Shown: positions 45,866-54,674 of the stretch, piece by piece
Layout of the letters: each line of letters begins with the position of its first letter
Numbering within the stretch: position 1 is the first letter of the stretch
NCBI RefSeq assembly: GCF_000813965.1
Contig: NZ_JWLI01000006.1
Coordinates: 186,001 to 250,000 of the forward strand
Reading direction: 5' to 3'
DNA length: 64,000 bases
From: Leisingera sp. ANG-M7
Lineage (GTDB): Bacteria > Pseudomonadota > Alphaproteobacteria > Rhodobacterales > Rhodobacteraceae
Notes under the pieces: generated by a model
What the model saw: the letters and a program-made list of their open reading frames with translations, nothing else
The model's database searches: none
Told to the model about the DNA's origin: nothing
Translations under genes and position numbers: made by a program

Positions 45866-47113
45866 TCAGGCAAAAGCGCTGCCGGCAGCCAGCGCCAGCC
45901 CGTCAGCAACCGCCGTCATTGCATTTCCCGTTTCGAGCCGGGCATTTGGGCATAAGCCGCGCATTTCGGCCTGCACCGCCACCAGCAGCGAAGAGCCGCC
46001 GACAAGAACCACTCGTTCCACCCTGCCGGGCTCAATTTCCGCCTGTGCCAGTGTTTCTGCCGCGCAGGCGCCGATGACCGTGGTCTGCTCTGCAAGGGTC
46101 TGTGTCATGGCTGCGGTCGACAGCGGCACCGACAGGCCGCGCTCCAGCAGTTTCAGGTCGATCAGGGCCTGGGCATCGGTGCTATTGGCGCGGATCTTGC
46201 CGTGTTCCACCGTAAATGCCAGCTCGTGGCCGAGTTCGTCCTCCAGCACTGCGACCAGCCGCGCAAGTTTCTCCGGCTCCACCGCATTGTCAGCCAAGTC
46301 CTTGGCAGCCCGCCGGGTTTCCGGGGCGTAAAGAAAAGGGATCATCTGCCAGGTCGCCAGATCGTTGAACAGCCGGTTCGGCGCGGGCAATGTGCCGCCG
46401 CCGAATGCATTGCGGATGTGGCTGCCCCGGCCCAACAGCGGCATCACGTGATGAATGCTTAGCTGCCGGTCGAAATCGGTCCCGCCCAGCCGGACACCAT
46501 GCGAGGCCAGAATGCGGGCCGCGCCATCTTCCCCTTGTTCAAAAGCGGTGAAGTCGGAGGTGCCGCCGCCGATATCGACAATCAGTCCCAAACCCGGCAC
46601 AGGCGCCGTTGCCCGCAGGGCGGCCTCGGGCTCATGCATGAACATCACGTCTTGAAACCCGGCCTCCAGATAGCAGGCGCGCAGATCCTTTTCTGCCTGC
46701 GCGTTGCGCTCGGCGTCTTTCGAATGAAACCGCACCGGACGGCCTGACAGCGCATGGGAAAACTCCATATGCGTCGCCGTCTCGGCCCGCCGCTTCATCT
46801 CAGCCAGGAACCGCGCAATAAGAGTAGCAAAACTGATCCGCTCACCGCCCAGCCGCCGTTCCTCCTGCAAGAGCGGCGTGCCCAGCAGGCTTTTCAAGGC
46901 CCGCATGAACCGCCCTTCATCGCCATTGATCAGCGCCCGCGTGGCGCTGTGGCCGATCCGCATGGTGCGGCTGCCTTCCTCAAAGAACACCGCGGTGGGC
47001 AGGGTCTGCTCGCCCGGCTCCATCTCCACCAGCCACGGCCGGCCTGCAACTGCGATCCCAGCCGCCGAATTGGAGGTGCCGAAGTCGATGCCAAGGGTGT
47101 TGGGGGCGGTCAT
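45866..47113 (-). CDS. Hsp70-family protein, YegD-like
   Basis: A 415-residue protein from the ATG at 47113 (AGGAG eight bases upstream). It contains the actin-like ATPase motifs: LGIDFGTSNSAAGIA (phosphate 1), LIVDIGGGTSDFTAF (phosphate 2) and VVLVGGSSLLVAVQAEM (adenosine). It ends after the nucleotide-binding domain, so the substrate-binding domain and lid of DnaK are absent. YegD-type proteins are thought to be chaperone-like but have no defined client. It sits between a transglycosylase gene and glnA, all leftward, with separate signals. Confidence 0.9.
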   Translation of the reverse strand: MTAPNTLGIDFGTSNSAAGIAVAGRPWLVEMEPGEQTLPTAVFFEEGSRTMRIGHSATRALINGDEGRFMRALKSLLGTPLLQEERRLGGERISFATLIARFLAEMKRRAETATHMEFSHALSGRPVRFHSKDAERNAQAEKDLRACYLEAGFQDVMFMHEPEAALRATAPVPGLGLIVDIGGGTSDFTAFEQGEDGAARILASHGVRLGGTDFDRQLSIHHVMPLLGRGSHIRNAFGGGTLPAPNRLFNDLATWQMIPFLYAPETRRAAKDLADNAVEPEKLARLVAVLEDELGHELAFTVEHGKIRANSTDAQALIDLKLLERGLSVPLSTAAMTQTLAEQTTVIGACAAETLAQAEIEPGRVERVVLVGGSSLLVAVQAEMRGLCPNARLETGNAMTAVADGLALAAGSAFA

Positions 47114-47185
47114 TGCGCAGGCTCCTGTCTGCCAAGCTGAGCCGCGCTGAATACGGAATGCCTGCCCCAAGAGCAAGGCCGGCAA

Positions 47186-47217
47186 TTGAAAAGGGCGCCC
47201 CTGTGGGACGCCCTTTC
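47186..47217 (-). terminator. Terminator of glnA
   Basis: AAAGGGCG (47190-47197) pairs with CGCCCTTT (47109 side at 47209-47216) with inner CCC/GGG pairs; on the minus strand TTTTC follows. It starts 21 bases after the glnA stop. Confidence 0.82.
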
Positions 47218-47237
47218 CGTGTCTGGTCTGCAGCAGC

Positions 47238-48644
47238 TTAGCAGCTGTAGTACATGCCGAACTCAACCGGGTGCGGGGTGTGCTCGTACTTGTGGACTTC
47301 TTCCATCTTCAGCTCGATGTAGCCGTCGATCTGGTCCTTGGTGAACACATCGCCCTGCAGCAGGAAGTCGTGGTCGGCCGCCAGCGCGTCCATGGCTTCA
47401 CGCAGGGAGCCGCAGACGGTCGGGATGCCTTCCAGCTCTTCGGCCGGCAGATCGTACAGGTTCTTGTCCATGGCTTCGCCCGGATCGATCTTGTTCTTGA
47501 TGCCGTCCAGGCCGGCCATCAGCAGCGCGGCAAAGCACAGGTAGGGGTTCGCCGCCGGATCGGGGAAGCGGGCCTCGACGCGCTTGGCTTTCGGGCTTTC
47601 GGTCCACGGAATACGCACGCAGCCGGAACGGTTGCGGGCGGAGTAGGCGCGCAGAACCGGAGCTTCAAAGCCCGGGATCAGGCGCTTGTAGGAGTTGGTG
47701 GACGGGTTGGTGAAGGCATTCAGGGTCTTGGAATGCTTCAGGATGCCGCCGATGAAGTACAGGGCTTCCTGGGACAGGTCCGCATACTTGTCGCCTGCAA
47801 ACAGCGGCTTGCCGTCTTTCCAGATCGACATGTTGACGTGCATGCCGGAGCCGTTGTCGCCATAGATCGGCTTCGGCATGAAGGTTGCCGACTTGCCATA
47901 GGCGTGCGCCACGTTGTGGATCACGTATTTGTACTTCTGCAGTTCGTCGGCCTGTTTGGTCAGGCTGTCGAAGATCAGGCCCAGCTCGTGCTGGCAGGAG
48001 GCAACCTCGTGGTGGTGCTTGTCGACCTTCATGCCGAGGCGCTTCATGGTGGACAGCATCTCGGAACGCAGGTCCTGCGCTTCGTCGGTCGGGTTGACCG
48101 GGAAGTAGCCGCCCTTCAGGCCCGGGCGGTGGCCCATGTTGCCCATTTCGAACTCGGCGTCGGTGTTCCAGGAGCCGTCGGTTGCGTCAACCTCATAAGA
48201 CACCTTGTTGATGGTGTTGGAGTAGCGCACGTCGTCGAACAGGAAGAATTCCGCTTCCGGGCCCATGTAGGCCACGTCGCCGATGCCGGAGGACTTCAGA
48301 TACGCCTCGGCCTTCTGGGCGGTGCCGCGCGGATCGCGCTCATAGGCTTCGCCGGTGTCGGGCTCTACGATGGAGCAATGGATGCAGAGGGTTTTCTCGG
48401 CATAAAACGGATCGATGTAGGCAGAGGTGGTGTCCGCCATCAGTTTCATGTCGGAGTTTTCGATCGACTTCCAGCCGGCGATCGAAGAGCCGTCGAACAT
48501 GAAGCCTTCTTCCAGAAAGTCTTCGTCAACCAGGTCCACGTCCACGGTCACATGCTGCAGCTTGCCGCGCACGTCGGTGAAACGGATGTCGACATAGGCG
48601 ACGTCTTCTTCTTTGAGTGTCTTGAGAACTGCGTCTACGCTCAT
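47238..48644 (-). CDS. glnA: Glutamine synthetase type I
   Basis: A 468-residue enzyme making glutamine from glutamate, ammonia and ATP; it forms a dodecamer. Signature segments: [17 protein letters not shown] near 50, [10 protein letters not shown] near 130, [15 protein letters not shown] near 265 and NRSGCVRIP near 340. Tyr397 in [11 protein letters not shown] is the adenylylation site used by GlnE for inactivation. It follows glnB by 47 bases in the order typical of alphaproteobacteria, so both should respond to nitrogen status. Confidence 0.98.
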   Translation of the reverse strand: MSVDAVLKTLKEEDVAYVDIRFTDVRGKLQHVTVDVDLVDEDFLEEGFMFDGSSIAGWKSIENSDMKLMADTTSAYIDPFYAEKTLCIHCSIVEPDTGEAYERDPRGTAQKAEAYLKSSGIGDVAYMGPEAEFFLFDDVRYSNTINKVSYEVDATDGSWNTDAEFEMGNMGHRPGLKGGYFPVNPTDEAQDLRSEMLSTMKRLGMKVDKHHHEVASCQHELGLIFDSLTKQADELQKYKYVIHNVAHAYGKSATFMPKPIYGDNGSGMHVNMSIWKDGKPLFAGDKYADLSQEALYFIGGILKHSKTLNAFTNPSTNSYKRLIPGFEAPVLRAYSARNRSGCVRIPWTESPKAKRVEARFPDPAANPYLCFAALLMAGLDGIKNKIDPGEAMDKNLYDLPAEELEGIPTVCGSLREAMDALAADHDFLLQGDVFTKDQIDGYIELKMEEVHKYEHTPHPVEFGMYYSC

Positions 48645-48691
48645 TCCCTCGGTCCTTCTGATTTAGATGTCAGGATGTTTGTTGAATTCGT

Positions 48692-49066
<375 letters not shown>

Positions 49067-49199
49067 TCACTTCTAAATGAACGCAGCAATGCAGGAGGCT
49101 GCGGCTGCGGCAATTGTGGGCAGGATTTGAACTCGTGTGCCTAAAAATTAAGCACTGCGCCCGGAAATTGCGCAGAATTGAATCGGGGAAGGGCAAAAC

Positions 49200-50861
49200 A
49201 TGACCGAACTGCTGACCGCAGCGCAGATGCGGGCCATCGAACAGGCCGCCATCGAGTCCGGTGAAGTCACCGGGCTGGAGCTGATGGAGCGGGCCGGGCA
49301 GGGGGTAGTAGAGGCCATTTTTGAGGAATGGCCGGAGCTGGCAGAGCCTGTGGATGACGGGCGAGGGGCCAGCCCCTCGCGCTCCCCGGAGTATTTGGAG
49401 AAAGATGAAAGCCCGCGCCGGGCCGTGGTCCTGTGCGGGCCGGGCAACAATGGCGGCGACGGTTTTGTGGTGGCGCGTCTGTTGAGAGAGCGCGGCTGGG
49501 AGGTGGAGGTGTTCCTTTACGGAGACCCGAACACGCTGCCGCCGGATGCGAAGGTGAATTATGAGCGGTGGCGGGAGTGGGGGGCCTGTTTACCTTTGGA
49601 TATTTACGCTCGGGAAGACGGTTTGCAATGCGATGTGTTGATAGATGCGCTGTTTGGCACTGGAACTGCCCGTCCGCTGCCTGAACTTGGAGACTTGTTT
49701 TGGAACATGCGCAATATGGTCGAGTGTCGCGATATTGAGTTCGGGCATAAGCGGGGTATGCCTGCGATCGTCGCTATAGATATTCCAAGTGGAGTTTGCG
49801 CTGACAGTGGAAGGGAGTTGCCACACGAACATGAACACAACGATTTTGCTGGGACTGCTCATTTGACTGTTAGTTTTCACAGAATGAAGCTAGGCCATCA
49901 CTTGGCAGAAGGTGCTCAACGTAGCGGACGCACAGTCATCAGCGCAATCGGACTGCCGTCCGTAGGTCCTTTGGCAGAGTACGACTGGAAGAGTTTTGTC
50001 CGGCTTACTCAAGAGGCTGAGGGGCCTGAGGCCCGGAAGTTTCAATTTGAACACAAATACTCCCACGGACACGCCCTTGTCCTCTCCGGCGGCCATGGCA
50101 AGACCGGCGCTGCCCGGCTGGCAGCCCGCGGCGCCCTGCGGATTGGGGCAGGGCTGGTCACTGTCGGCTCGCCGCGCTCAGCGATGTTTGAAAATGCCGC
50201 CAACCTGACCGCCATCATGCTGCAGCAGATCGACGGTGCGCATGGGGTCAGCGAGCTTTTGGAGGACGAACGCTTCAACGCGGTCTGCCTTGGCCCCGGC
50301 CTTGGGCGCGGTGCCGATACCCAGGCTGTGGTCATGGCTGTGCTGAAGGAAAACCGCGCCACCGTGCTGGACGCCGATGCGCTCACAAGGTTTGAACTGA
50401 AGCCGGAAGCGTTGTTCGAACTCCTGCACGAAAACTGCGTCCTCACCCCGCATGGCGGCGAATTTGCCAGGCTGTTCCCGGATCTGGCAGAAAAACTGAA
50501 CGCGCCCGCAACAACCGGCCCTGCCTATTCCAAGGTCGACGCCACCCGCGAGGCCGCCAAACGCGCGGGCTGCGTGGTGCTGTTCAAGGGGCCGGACACG
50601 GTGATCGCCGCACCGGACGGGCGCTGCTCGGTCAATTCCGCCCATTACGAGCGCTCCGCGCCCTGGCTCGCCACCGCCGGATCGGGCGATGTGCTGGCAG
50701 GGTTCATCACGGGGCTGATGGCGCGCGGTTTCGATCCGATGCAGGCAGCGGAGACCGCCGCCTATATCCACGTCGAATGCGCGCTAAACTTCGGCCCCGG
50801 CCTGATCGCCGAGGACCTGCCGGAGCAGATCCCCGCGGTGTTCCGCAAGCTGGGGATGTAA
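49200..50861 (+). CDS. nnr: Bifunctional NAD(P)HX epimerase/dehydratase
   Basis: A 553-residue repair enzyme that restores NAD(P)H from its damaged hydrated form. The N-terminal epimerase part has AAQMRAIEQAAIESG and CGPGNNGGDGFVVARLL; the C-terminal ADP-dependent dehydratase has LVLSGGHGKTGAARLAARGALRIGAGLVTV, LGPGLGR, LTPHGGEFARLF and the catalytic GSGDVLAGFITGLMARG. Residues about 52-70 come from a palindromic repeat and lie between two family segments. Bases from about 49590 to 50050 are much more AT-rich than the rest and use different codons (TTG, AGT, GTT, TTT), so the gene looks mosaic. The reading frame is intact throughout. Confidence 0.95.
   Translation: MTELLTAAQMRAIEQAAIESGEVTGLELMERAGQGVVEAIFEEWPELAEPVDDGRGASPSRSPEYLEKDESPRRAVVLCGPGNNGGDGFVVARLLRERGWEVEVFLYGDPNTLPPDAKVNYERWREWGACLPLDIYAREDGLQCDVLIDALFGTGTARPLPELGDLFWNMRNMVECRDIEFGHKRGMPAIVAIDIPSGVCADSGRELPHEHEHNDFAGTAHLTVSFHRMKLGHHLAEGAQRSGRTVISAIGLPSVGPLAEYDWKSFVRLTQEAEGPEARKFQFEHKYSHGHALVLSGGHGKTGAARLAARGALRIGAGLVTVGSPRSAMFENAANLTAIMLQQIDGAHGVSELLEDERFNAVCLGPGLGRGADTQAVVMAVLKENRATVLDADALTRFELKPEALFELLHENCVLTPHGGEFARLFPDLAEKLNAPATTGPAYSKVDATREAAKRAGCVVLFKGPDTVIAAPDGRCSVNSAHYERSAPWLATAGSGDVLAGFITGLMARGFDPMQAAETAAYIHVECALNFGPGLIAEDLPEQIPAVFRKLGM
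49358..49410 (+). repeat. Palindromic repeat element inside nnr
   Basis: GCGAGGGGC (49361-49369) and GCCCCTCGC (49372-49380) form a tight hairpin, followed by GCTCCCCGGAGTATTTGGAG and AAAGATGAAA. I recall this composite, a hairpin plus a CCCCGGAGTATTTGGAGAAAGATG tail, as a frequent intergenic element in roseobacter genomes. Here it is read in frame as about 17 codons. Confidence 0.6.
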
Positions 50862-50867
50862 GCAGGC

Positions 50868-51395
50868 TCAGGCCGCCGGGCGCAGATTTTCCTGCGGCGC
50901 GGCGGCTGCGGCCAGTTCCAATCCGCCTGCATAGATCACATGCGGGCGGGAGAACTCCAGCACCGTCAGATCCATCATTTGCAGGCCCAGATCGCGGATG
51001 AATTCGCCGTCTACCAGCTCATAGGCCGGAACCACCGCCTGCGGCTGGCCGAACATCGCCTTGGCGCGCCAGTCGCGCACCAGAATGCGCTGGTCCCAGG
51101 ACACCACCAGATCGCTGTCGGCACGGGTGTCACCCAGCGAACCGGCCGTGATGCATACCGCCTGCAGCATCGCGCGGCGGCTGCGAACATCTTCGACCTG
51201 CGCCATCCCTTGGGTGCGGGTGATCAGGCTGTCGCCGGGTTTGATTTCTTCAGCCGTGCGCTCGCCCTCACGGGTTAGGACGATGGTGCCACGCAAAAGG
51301 CTGATGTTCTGGCTGCCTTGAAACAGCCGCCGGGGCTGTGCCTGGACGCGCATCGCCAATTGCGCGCGCAGGGCCGCATTTCCAAACGGTTTCAT
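50868..51395 (-). CDS. Hint-domain-like protein lacking the catalytic cysteine
   Basis: About 175 residues from the ATG at 51395. The middle matches the start of Rhodobacterales Hint (hedgehog/intein) domains: ISLLRGTIVLTREGERTAEEIKPGDSLITRTQGMAQVEDV, followed by LVVSWDQRILVRDWRAKAMFG, the part that normally holds the catalytic His and Arg region. Hint domains self-splice or autocleave using an N-terminal Cys or Ser; here the position before GT is Leu-Arg, so self-processing is unlikely. The N-terminus is basic, without a signal peptide. Role unknown. Confidence 0.75.
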   Translation of the reverse strand: MKPFGNAALRAQLAMRVQAQPRRLFQGSQNISLLRGTIVLTREGERTAEEIKPGDSLITRTQGMAQVEDVRSRRAMLQAVCITAGSLGDTRADSDLVVSWDQRILVRDWRAKAMFGQPQAVVPAYELVDGEFIRDLGLQMMDLTVLEFSRPHVIYAGGLELAAAAAPQENLRPAA

Positions 51396-51616
51396 ATTGT
51401 TGCTCGCTTTGTCTGCCTCAGACTTTTTTTGCCAAACTACCGCACAAGCGGATTCCGCGCCCAGCTTTTTGCGCGAAAACCCGCCGATTGTTGCGATATT
51501 CCACACGGATTGTTGCCGTTTTGCACATCACCATTTTGGGCACGATTTCCCCTCGCATCCGCCGCCAAGCTTTGCTATTCAGCGCGTCACGCGGCCGGCT
51601 TGACCCGGCGCGCAGT

Positions 51617-51700
51617 GCGGGTGTGGCGGAATTGGTAGACGCACCAGATTTAGGTTCTGGCGCCTTTGGCGTGGGGGTTCGAGTCCCTTCACCCGCACCA
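51617..51700 (+). tRNA. tRNA-Leu (anticodon UAG)
   Basis: GCGGGTG (51617-51623) pairs with CACCCGC (51690-51696), followed by A and an encoded CCA. The anticodon stem CCAGA/TCTGG encloses TTTAGGT, with TAG as anticodon, reading CUA/CUN leucine codons. The long variable arm (CGCCTTTGGCG) and GGTTCGAGTCC T-loop are those of a type II leucine tRNA. Confidence 0.96.
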
Positions 51701-51796
51701 TTCACTGATACCAACGGGGCGCAATCATGCAGGTGCGGCGGCTGATGGCCGGTCTGGCCGTTCTGTTCGATAAGTTTCCCGGCCCTGCCTCCGGTA

Positions 51797-51805
51797 TGCT
51801 ATACT
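51797..51805 (+). promoter_or_regulatory. Extended -10 promoter of the first porin
   Basis: TGC followed by TATACT is a near-perfect extended -10 element. No good -35 is present at the standard distance, which extended -10 promoters tolerate. Transcription would start near 51811, directly at the strong hairpin that follows, about 65 bases before the porin start. Confidence 0.55.
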
Positions 51806-51811
51806 AACACC

Positions 51812-51837
51812 GGCCGGCCTGCGGCCAGCGGCCGGCC
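51812..51837 (+). promoter_or_regulatory. GC-rich hairpin in the porin 5' leader
   Basis: GGCCGGCC (51812-51819) pairs with GGCCGGCC (51830-51837) around a ten-base loop. At the extreme 5' end of the predicted mRNA it could protect the message from decay, as in some outer-membrane protein transcripts. Inference. Confidence 0.4.
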
Positions 51838-51875
51838 CAAGCGTTTACCAGTACATTGTTAAAAGGGGGATGGCC

Positions 51876-52994
51876 ATGAAACGTCTTCTGCAAATCTCCA
51901 CTGCTGCTGCGGGGCTGTGCGCTATTGCGGCCCCGGCGTCAGCCGAGCTGCGGTATGACAATAAATCCGGCGGCTATGTTGAAATCTACGGTCAGTTCAA
52001 TCCGGCCATCATCTCCGTCGATGACGGCCAGCAGACCGAAACCAACCTGCTCGACAACGATTTGTCCCGCTCCCGGGTCGGACTGCGCCTGATGCAGCCG
52101 ATCGGGGCCAATACGTTCGGCTTCCGGTTCGAGACCGGGCTGGGCTTTCCGAACTCGACCGAAGTGAACCAGTTCGGCTCCGACTACAGCGGCTGGACCC
52201 GCGCAGACCTGCGCCACGTGGACTTCTGGCTGGAAGGCAGCTGGGGCAGGTTCTCGGCCGGGCAGGGCAGCATGGTGGCTGACGGCGCCGCTGAGACCGA
52301 CCTCTCCTATGTCGGCACTGCGCTCTATTCCTATACAGCCGATGCAAATGCAGGTTTCCTGTTCCGGGACACCGCAGGCGCGCTGAGCGGGCCTGCCGTG
52401 GCCTCTGCCTTTGACAATCTGGACGGCTCCCGCCGCGGCCGGATCCGTTATGACACGCCGGATCTGAACGGGTTCACCGCCGGTATCGCCTGGGGGCAGA
52501 ACATCCTGTCGTCCGGCGACGATGCCGATTACTACGACATCGGCCTGCGCTACGGGCAGGAATTCGGCTCCACCAATTTTGCCGCCTCTCTGGCCTATCA
52601 GGTGCGTGATGACGCCGGGGTGGAACGCTCGGATGTGATCGGCTCGGCCTCGGTGCTGCTGGACAGCGGCATCAGCTTTACTGTTGCGGGCGGCAGCCGG
52701 GACAACGACGCGGCCGGTGCCAGCGATCCCAGCTATTACTACGCCAAGATCGGTTATGAGACCGATCGCTGGCTGCCCTGGGGCAAGACCGGGCTTGGGG
52801 TGCATTATTATGACGGCGATGATTTCAACGTCACCGGCTCCAGCACCAAGGGCTGGGGCATCGGGGCGGTGCAGAAGGTCGACAGCATCAACACCGACAT
52901 CTACCTGACCTACCAGGAGTATGAGTATGAGGATGCCGCCGCGACCTACCAGGATCTGACAACCTGGGTGCTGGGGGCCCGCTGGCGGTTCTGA
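51876..52994 (+). CDS. Outer membrane porin (first of a tandem pair)
   Basis: From the ATG at 51876 (GGGGGATGGCC upstream) the product has 372 residues: signal peptide MKRLLQISTAAAGLCAIAAPASA, then a beta-barrel of alternating strands ending in a terminal Phe (ALGARWRF type end WVLGARWRF). Typical segments are GGYVEIYGQFNPAIISVDDG, RSRVGLRLMQPIGANTFGFRFETGLGF, RHVDFWLEGSWGRFSAGQGSM and GRIRYDTPDLNGF. It belongs to the Rhodobacter-type porins that form trimers and pass small solutes. The next gene is a paralogue of exactly the same length. Confidence 0.93.
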   Translation: MKRLLQISTAAAGLCAIAAPASAELRYDNKSGGYVEIYGQFNPAIISVDDGQQTETNLLDNDLSRSRVGLRLMQPIGANTFGFRFETGLGFPNSTEVNQFGSDYSGWTRADLRHVDFWLEGSWGRFSAGQGSMVADGAAETDLSYVGTALYSYTADANAGFLFRDTAGALSGPAVASAFDNLDGSRRGRIRYDTPDLNGFTAGIAWGQNILSSGDDADYYDIGLRYGQEFGSTNFAASLAYQVRDDAGVERSDVIGSASVLLDSGISFTVAGGSRDNDAAGASDPSYYYAKIGYETDRWLPWGKTGLGVHYYDGDDFNVTGSSTKGWGIGAVQKVDSINTDIYLTYQEYEYEDAAATYQDLTTWVLGARWRF

Positions 52995-53358
52995 AGGCAG
53001 CGGAATCTGTACTGGGAATGCGCTCCGGACTGCCGGGGCGCATTCGGTGGCCTGTTCTTTTCTGTGCAAAAACAATCAGAGGTTTCCGCGCCGGCGCAGG
53101 GTTGCGGAAACTGCATGGCACCTCTGACAGTTGCGCTGTGGCGAATGTGATGCGTTTCACGTAACTCTCTGACTGTAAGCGGGATTTCGCAGGCGAAAAC
53201 TTGCCGTCGGCGACTTTTCGCCTATCCATGCTGACTGGATCGCTGCGCGATTTTTCAACCCTGAAGGCTGCAAAAACCGCGTGATACGCCCTGTCCGGCA
53301 GACCCCGCTCTCAGGGATGGAGAGAGACGGGTGCTGCGGAACAGGAGACTCAAAAGTA
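52995..53358. other. Intergenic region between the two porins
   Basis: About 360 bases. A hairpin follows the first porin (53017-53044). The rest probably holds the leader and promoter of the second porin. I see several short inverted repeats but no clear promoter hexamers and no gene. Confidence 0.55.
53017..53044 (+). terminator. Hairpin after the first porin
   Basis: AATGCGCTCC (53017-53026) pairs with the region GGGGCGCATT (53035-53044) with one wobble. The T-tract is distant and poor, so this may be an attenuating or mRNA-protecting stem. Confidence 0.45.
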
Positions 53359-54477
53359 ATGAGCATCAAATTCACAGCCCGCGCAGGCGCTGCCTCCCTG
53401 GCAGCCGTTCTCGCGGCCCCGGCATTTGCAGGCCCCACTTACACCAACGACACCGGCGGCAGCTTCCGCTGGTACGGCCAGTTCAACCCCGCCTACCAAT
53501 CCTTTGATGACGGTGAGCAGGACTTCAACCGTCTGACCGACAACGCGGCCTCCAACTCCCGTATCGGCTTCTGGCTGGAGCAGACCTATGGAGAAAACAC
53601 CCTGCGGTTCAACTTTGAAACCGCCTTCGGCTTCCGCTCCTCGGACGGGGTCAGCCAAACCTCGACCGGCGACAACCTGAGCTGGGACCGCACCAACATC
53701 CGCCACGTTGATTTCCAGTTTGACACTGCACGTTATGGCCGGTTCTCGGCTGGTCAGGGCTCGATGGCAACTGACGGCATCACCGGTGCTGACTTCTCCG
53801 GCACCGGCCTGGGCGCCTCCAACGCAGTCGCCGACTCCGCGGGCGGCTATGCCTTCCGCACCGGCGCAGGCACCCTCAGCAGCATCGACATCGGCGATGT
53901 GTTCTCCGACTTCGACGGCAGCCGCCTGGGCCGCGTCCGCTACGATTCGCCGGAACTGGCGGGCTTCACCCTGTCGACCTCCTGGGGCACTGATATCCTG
54001 AAGGACGCCAACGACCGCGAAAGCTATGACGTTGCGATCCGCTGGGCCAATGACGATGCCGCGGGCTTTGCCATCGACACCGGCATCGGCGCCTCCTGGA
54101 CCGAGGAAACCGGCGAGGCCGACTACCGCGACATCTCCGGCTCCTTCGCAGTGCTGCACAAGGCCACCGGCCTGTCGCTGAACGTCGCCGCGGGCGAACG
54201 CGACATCGCAGGCAGCTATGCCTATGCCAAACTGGGCTACACCGCGGACCTGATCGCGGCCGGCTCGACCTCCTTCTCGGTCGACTACTATGACGGCTCC
54301 GACATGGTGAGCAGCGGCGACAGCGCTGAATCCTGGGGCGTCGCCGCGGTCCAGAAAATCGATGCCTACAAGGTCGAGACCTACCTAGCCTACCGCGACT
54401 ACTCCTACGCTGACACCAGCGCCACCACCTACCAGGACGCAAACGTCATCCTGGCCGGTGCCCGCTGGAAGTTCTGA
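53359..54477 (+). CDS. Outer membrane porin (second of a tandem pair)
   Basis: The ATG at 53359 is preceded by AGGAGA; the product has 372 residues with signal peptide MSIKFTARAGAASLAAVLAAPAFA and ends in ARWKF, with the C-terminal Phe needed for outer-membrane insertion. It aligns with the first porin along its length: RWYGQFNPAYQSFDDG, NSRIGFWLEQTYGENTLRFNFETAFGF, RHVDFQFDTARYGRFSAGQGSM, GSRLGRVRYDSPELAGF and SWGVAAVQKIDAYKVETYLAYRDYSY. The codons are unusually uniform and GC-rich, which suggests very high expression. A strong terminator follows. Confidence 0.95.
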   Translation: MSIKFTARAGAASLAAVLAAPAFAGPTYTNDTGGSFRWYGQFNPAYQSFDDGEQDFNRLTDNAASNSRIGFWLEQTYGENTLRFNFETAFGFRSSDGVSQTSTGDNLSWDRTNIRHVDFQFDTARYGRFSAGQGSMATDGITGADFSGTGLGASNAVADSAGGYAFRTGAGTLSSIDIGDVFSDFDGSRLGRVRYDSPELAGFTLSTSWGTDILKDANDRESYDVAIRWANDDAAGFAIDTGIGASWTEETGEADYRDISGSFAVLHKATGLSLNVAAGERDIAGSYAYAKLGYTADLIAAGSTSFSVDYYDGSDMVSSGDSAESWGVAAVQKIDAYKVETYLAYRDYSYADTSATTYQDANVILAGARWKF

Positions 54478-54505
54478 ACCGCAACTCCCTCGGTTTCAGA
54501 TCAGG

Positions 54506-54534
54506 AAACACGCCCCTTTGCGGGCGTGTTTTTT
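54506..54534 (+). terminator. Terminator of the second porin
   Basis: AAACACGCCC (54506-54515) pairs with GGGCGTGTTT (54522-54531), followed by more T residues. Confidence 0.92.
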
Positions 54535-54674
54535 CGTATTGAGGCTCCGGAAATCCGCGCGATTGCGCAGGAAAGGGGCAATCCCCCTTGCGCCGCCGCG
54601 CCGGGGGAAATAGAAGACCGCAAATTGTCTGGGGGCACCTCGCACAGGGGCCCCGAATCTCTATGGGGAATAGG

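Noticed and set aside
49200-50861. Frameshift or pseudogene suspicion in nnr because of the composition change
   Set aside because: The frame stays open through the low-GC patch and all downstream catalytic motifs are present.
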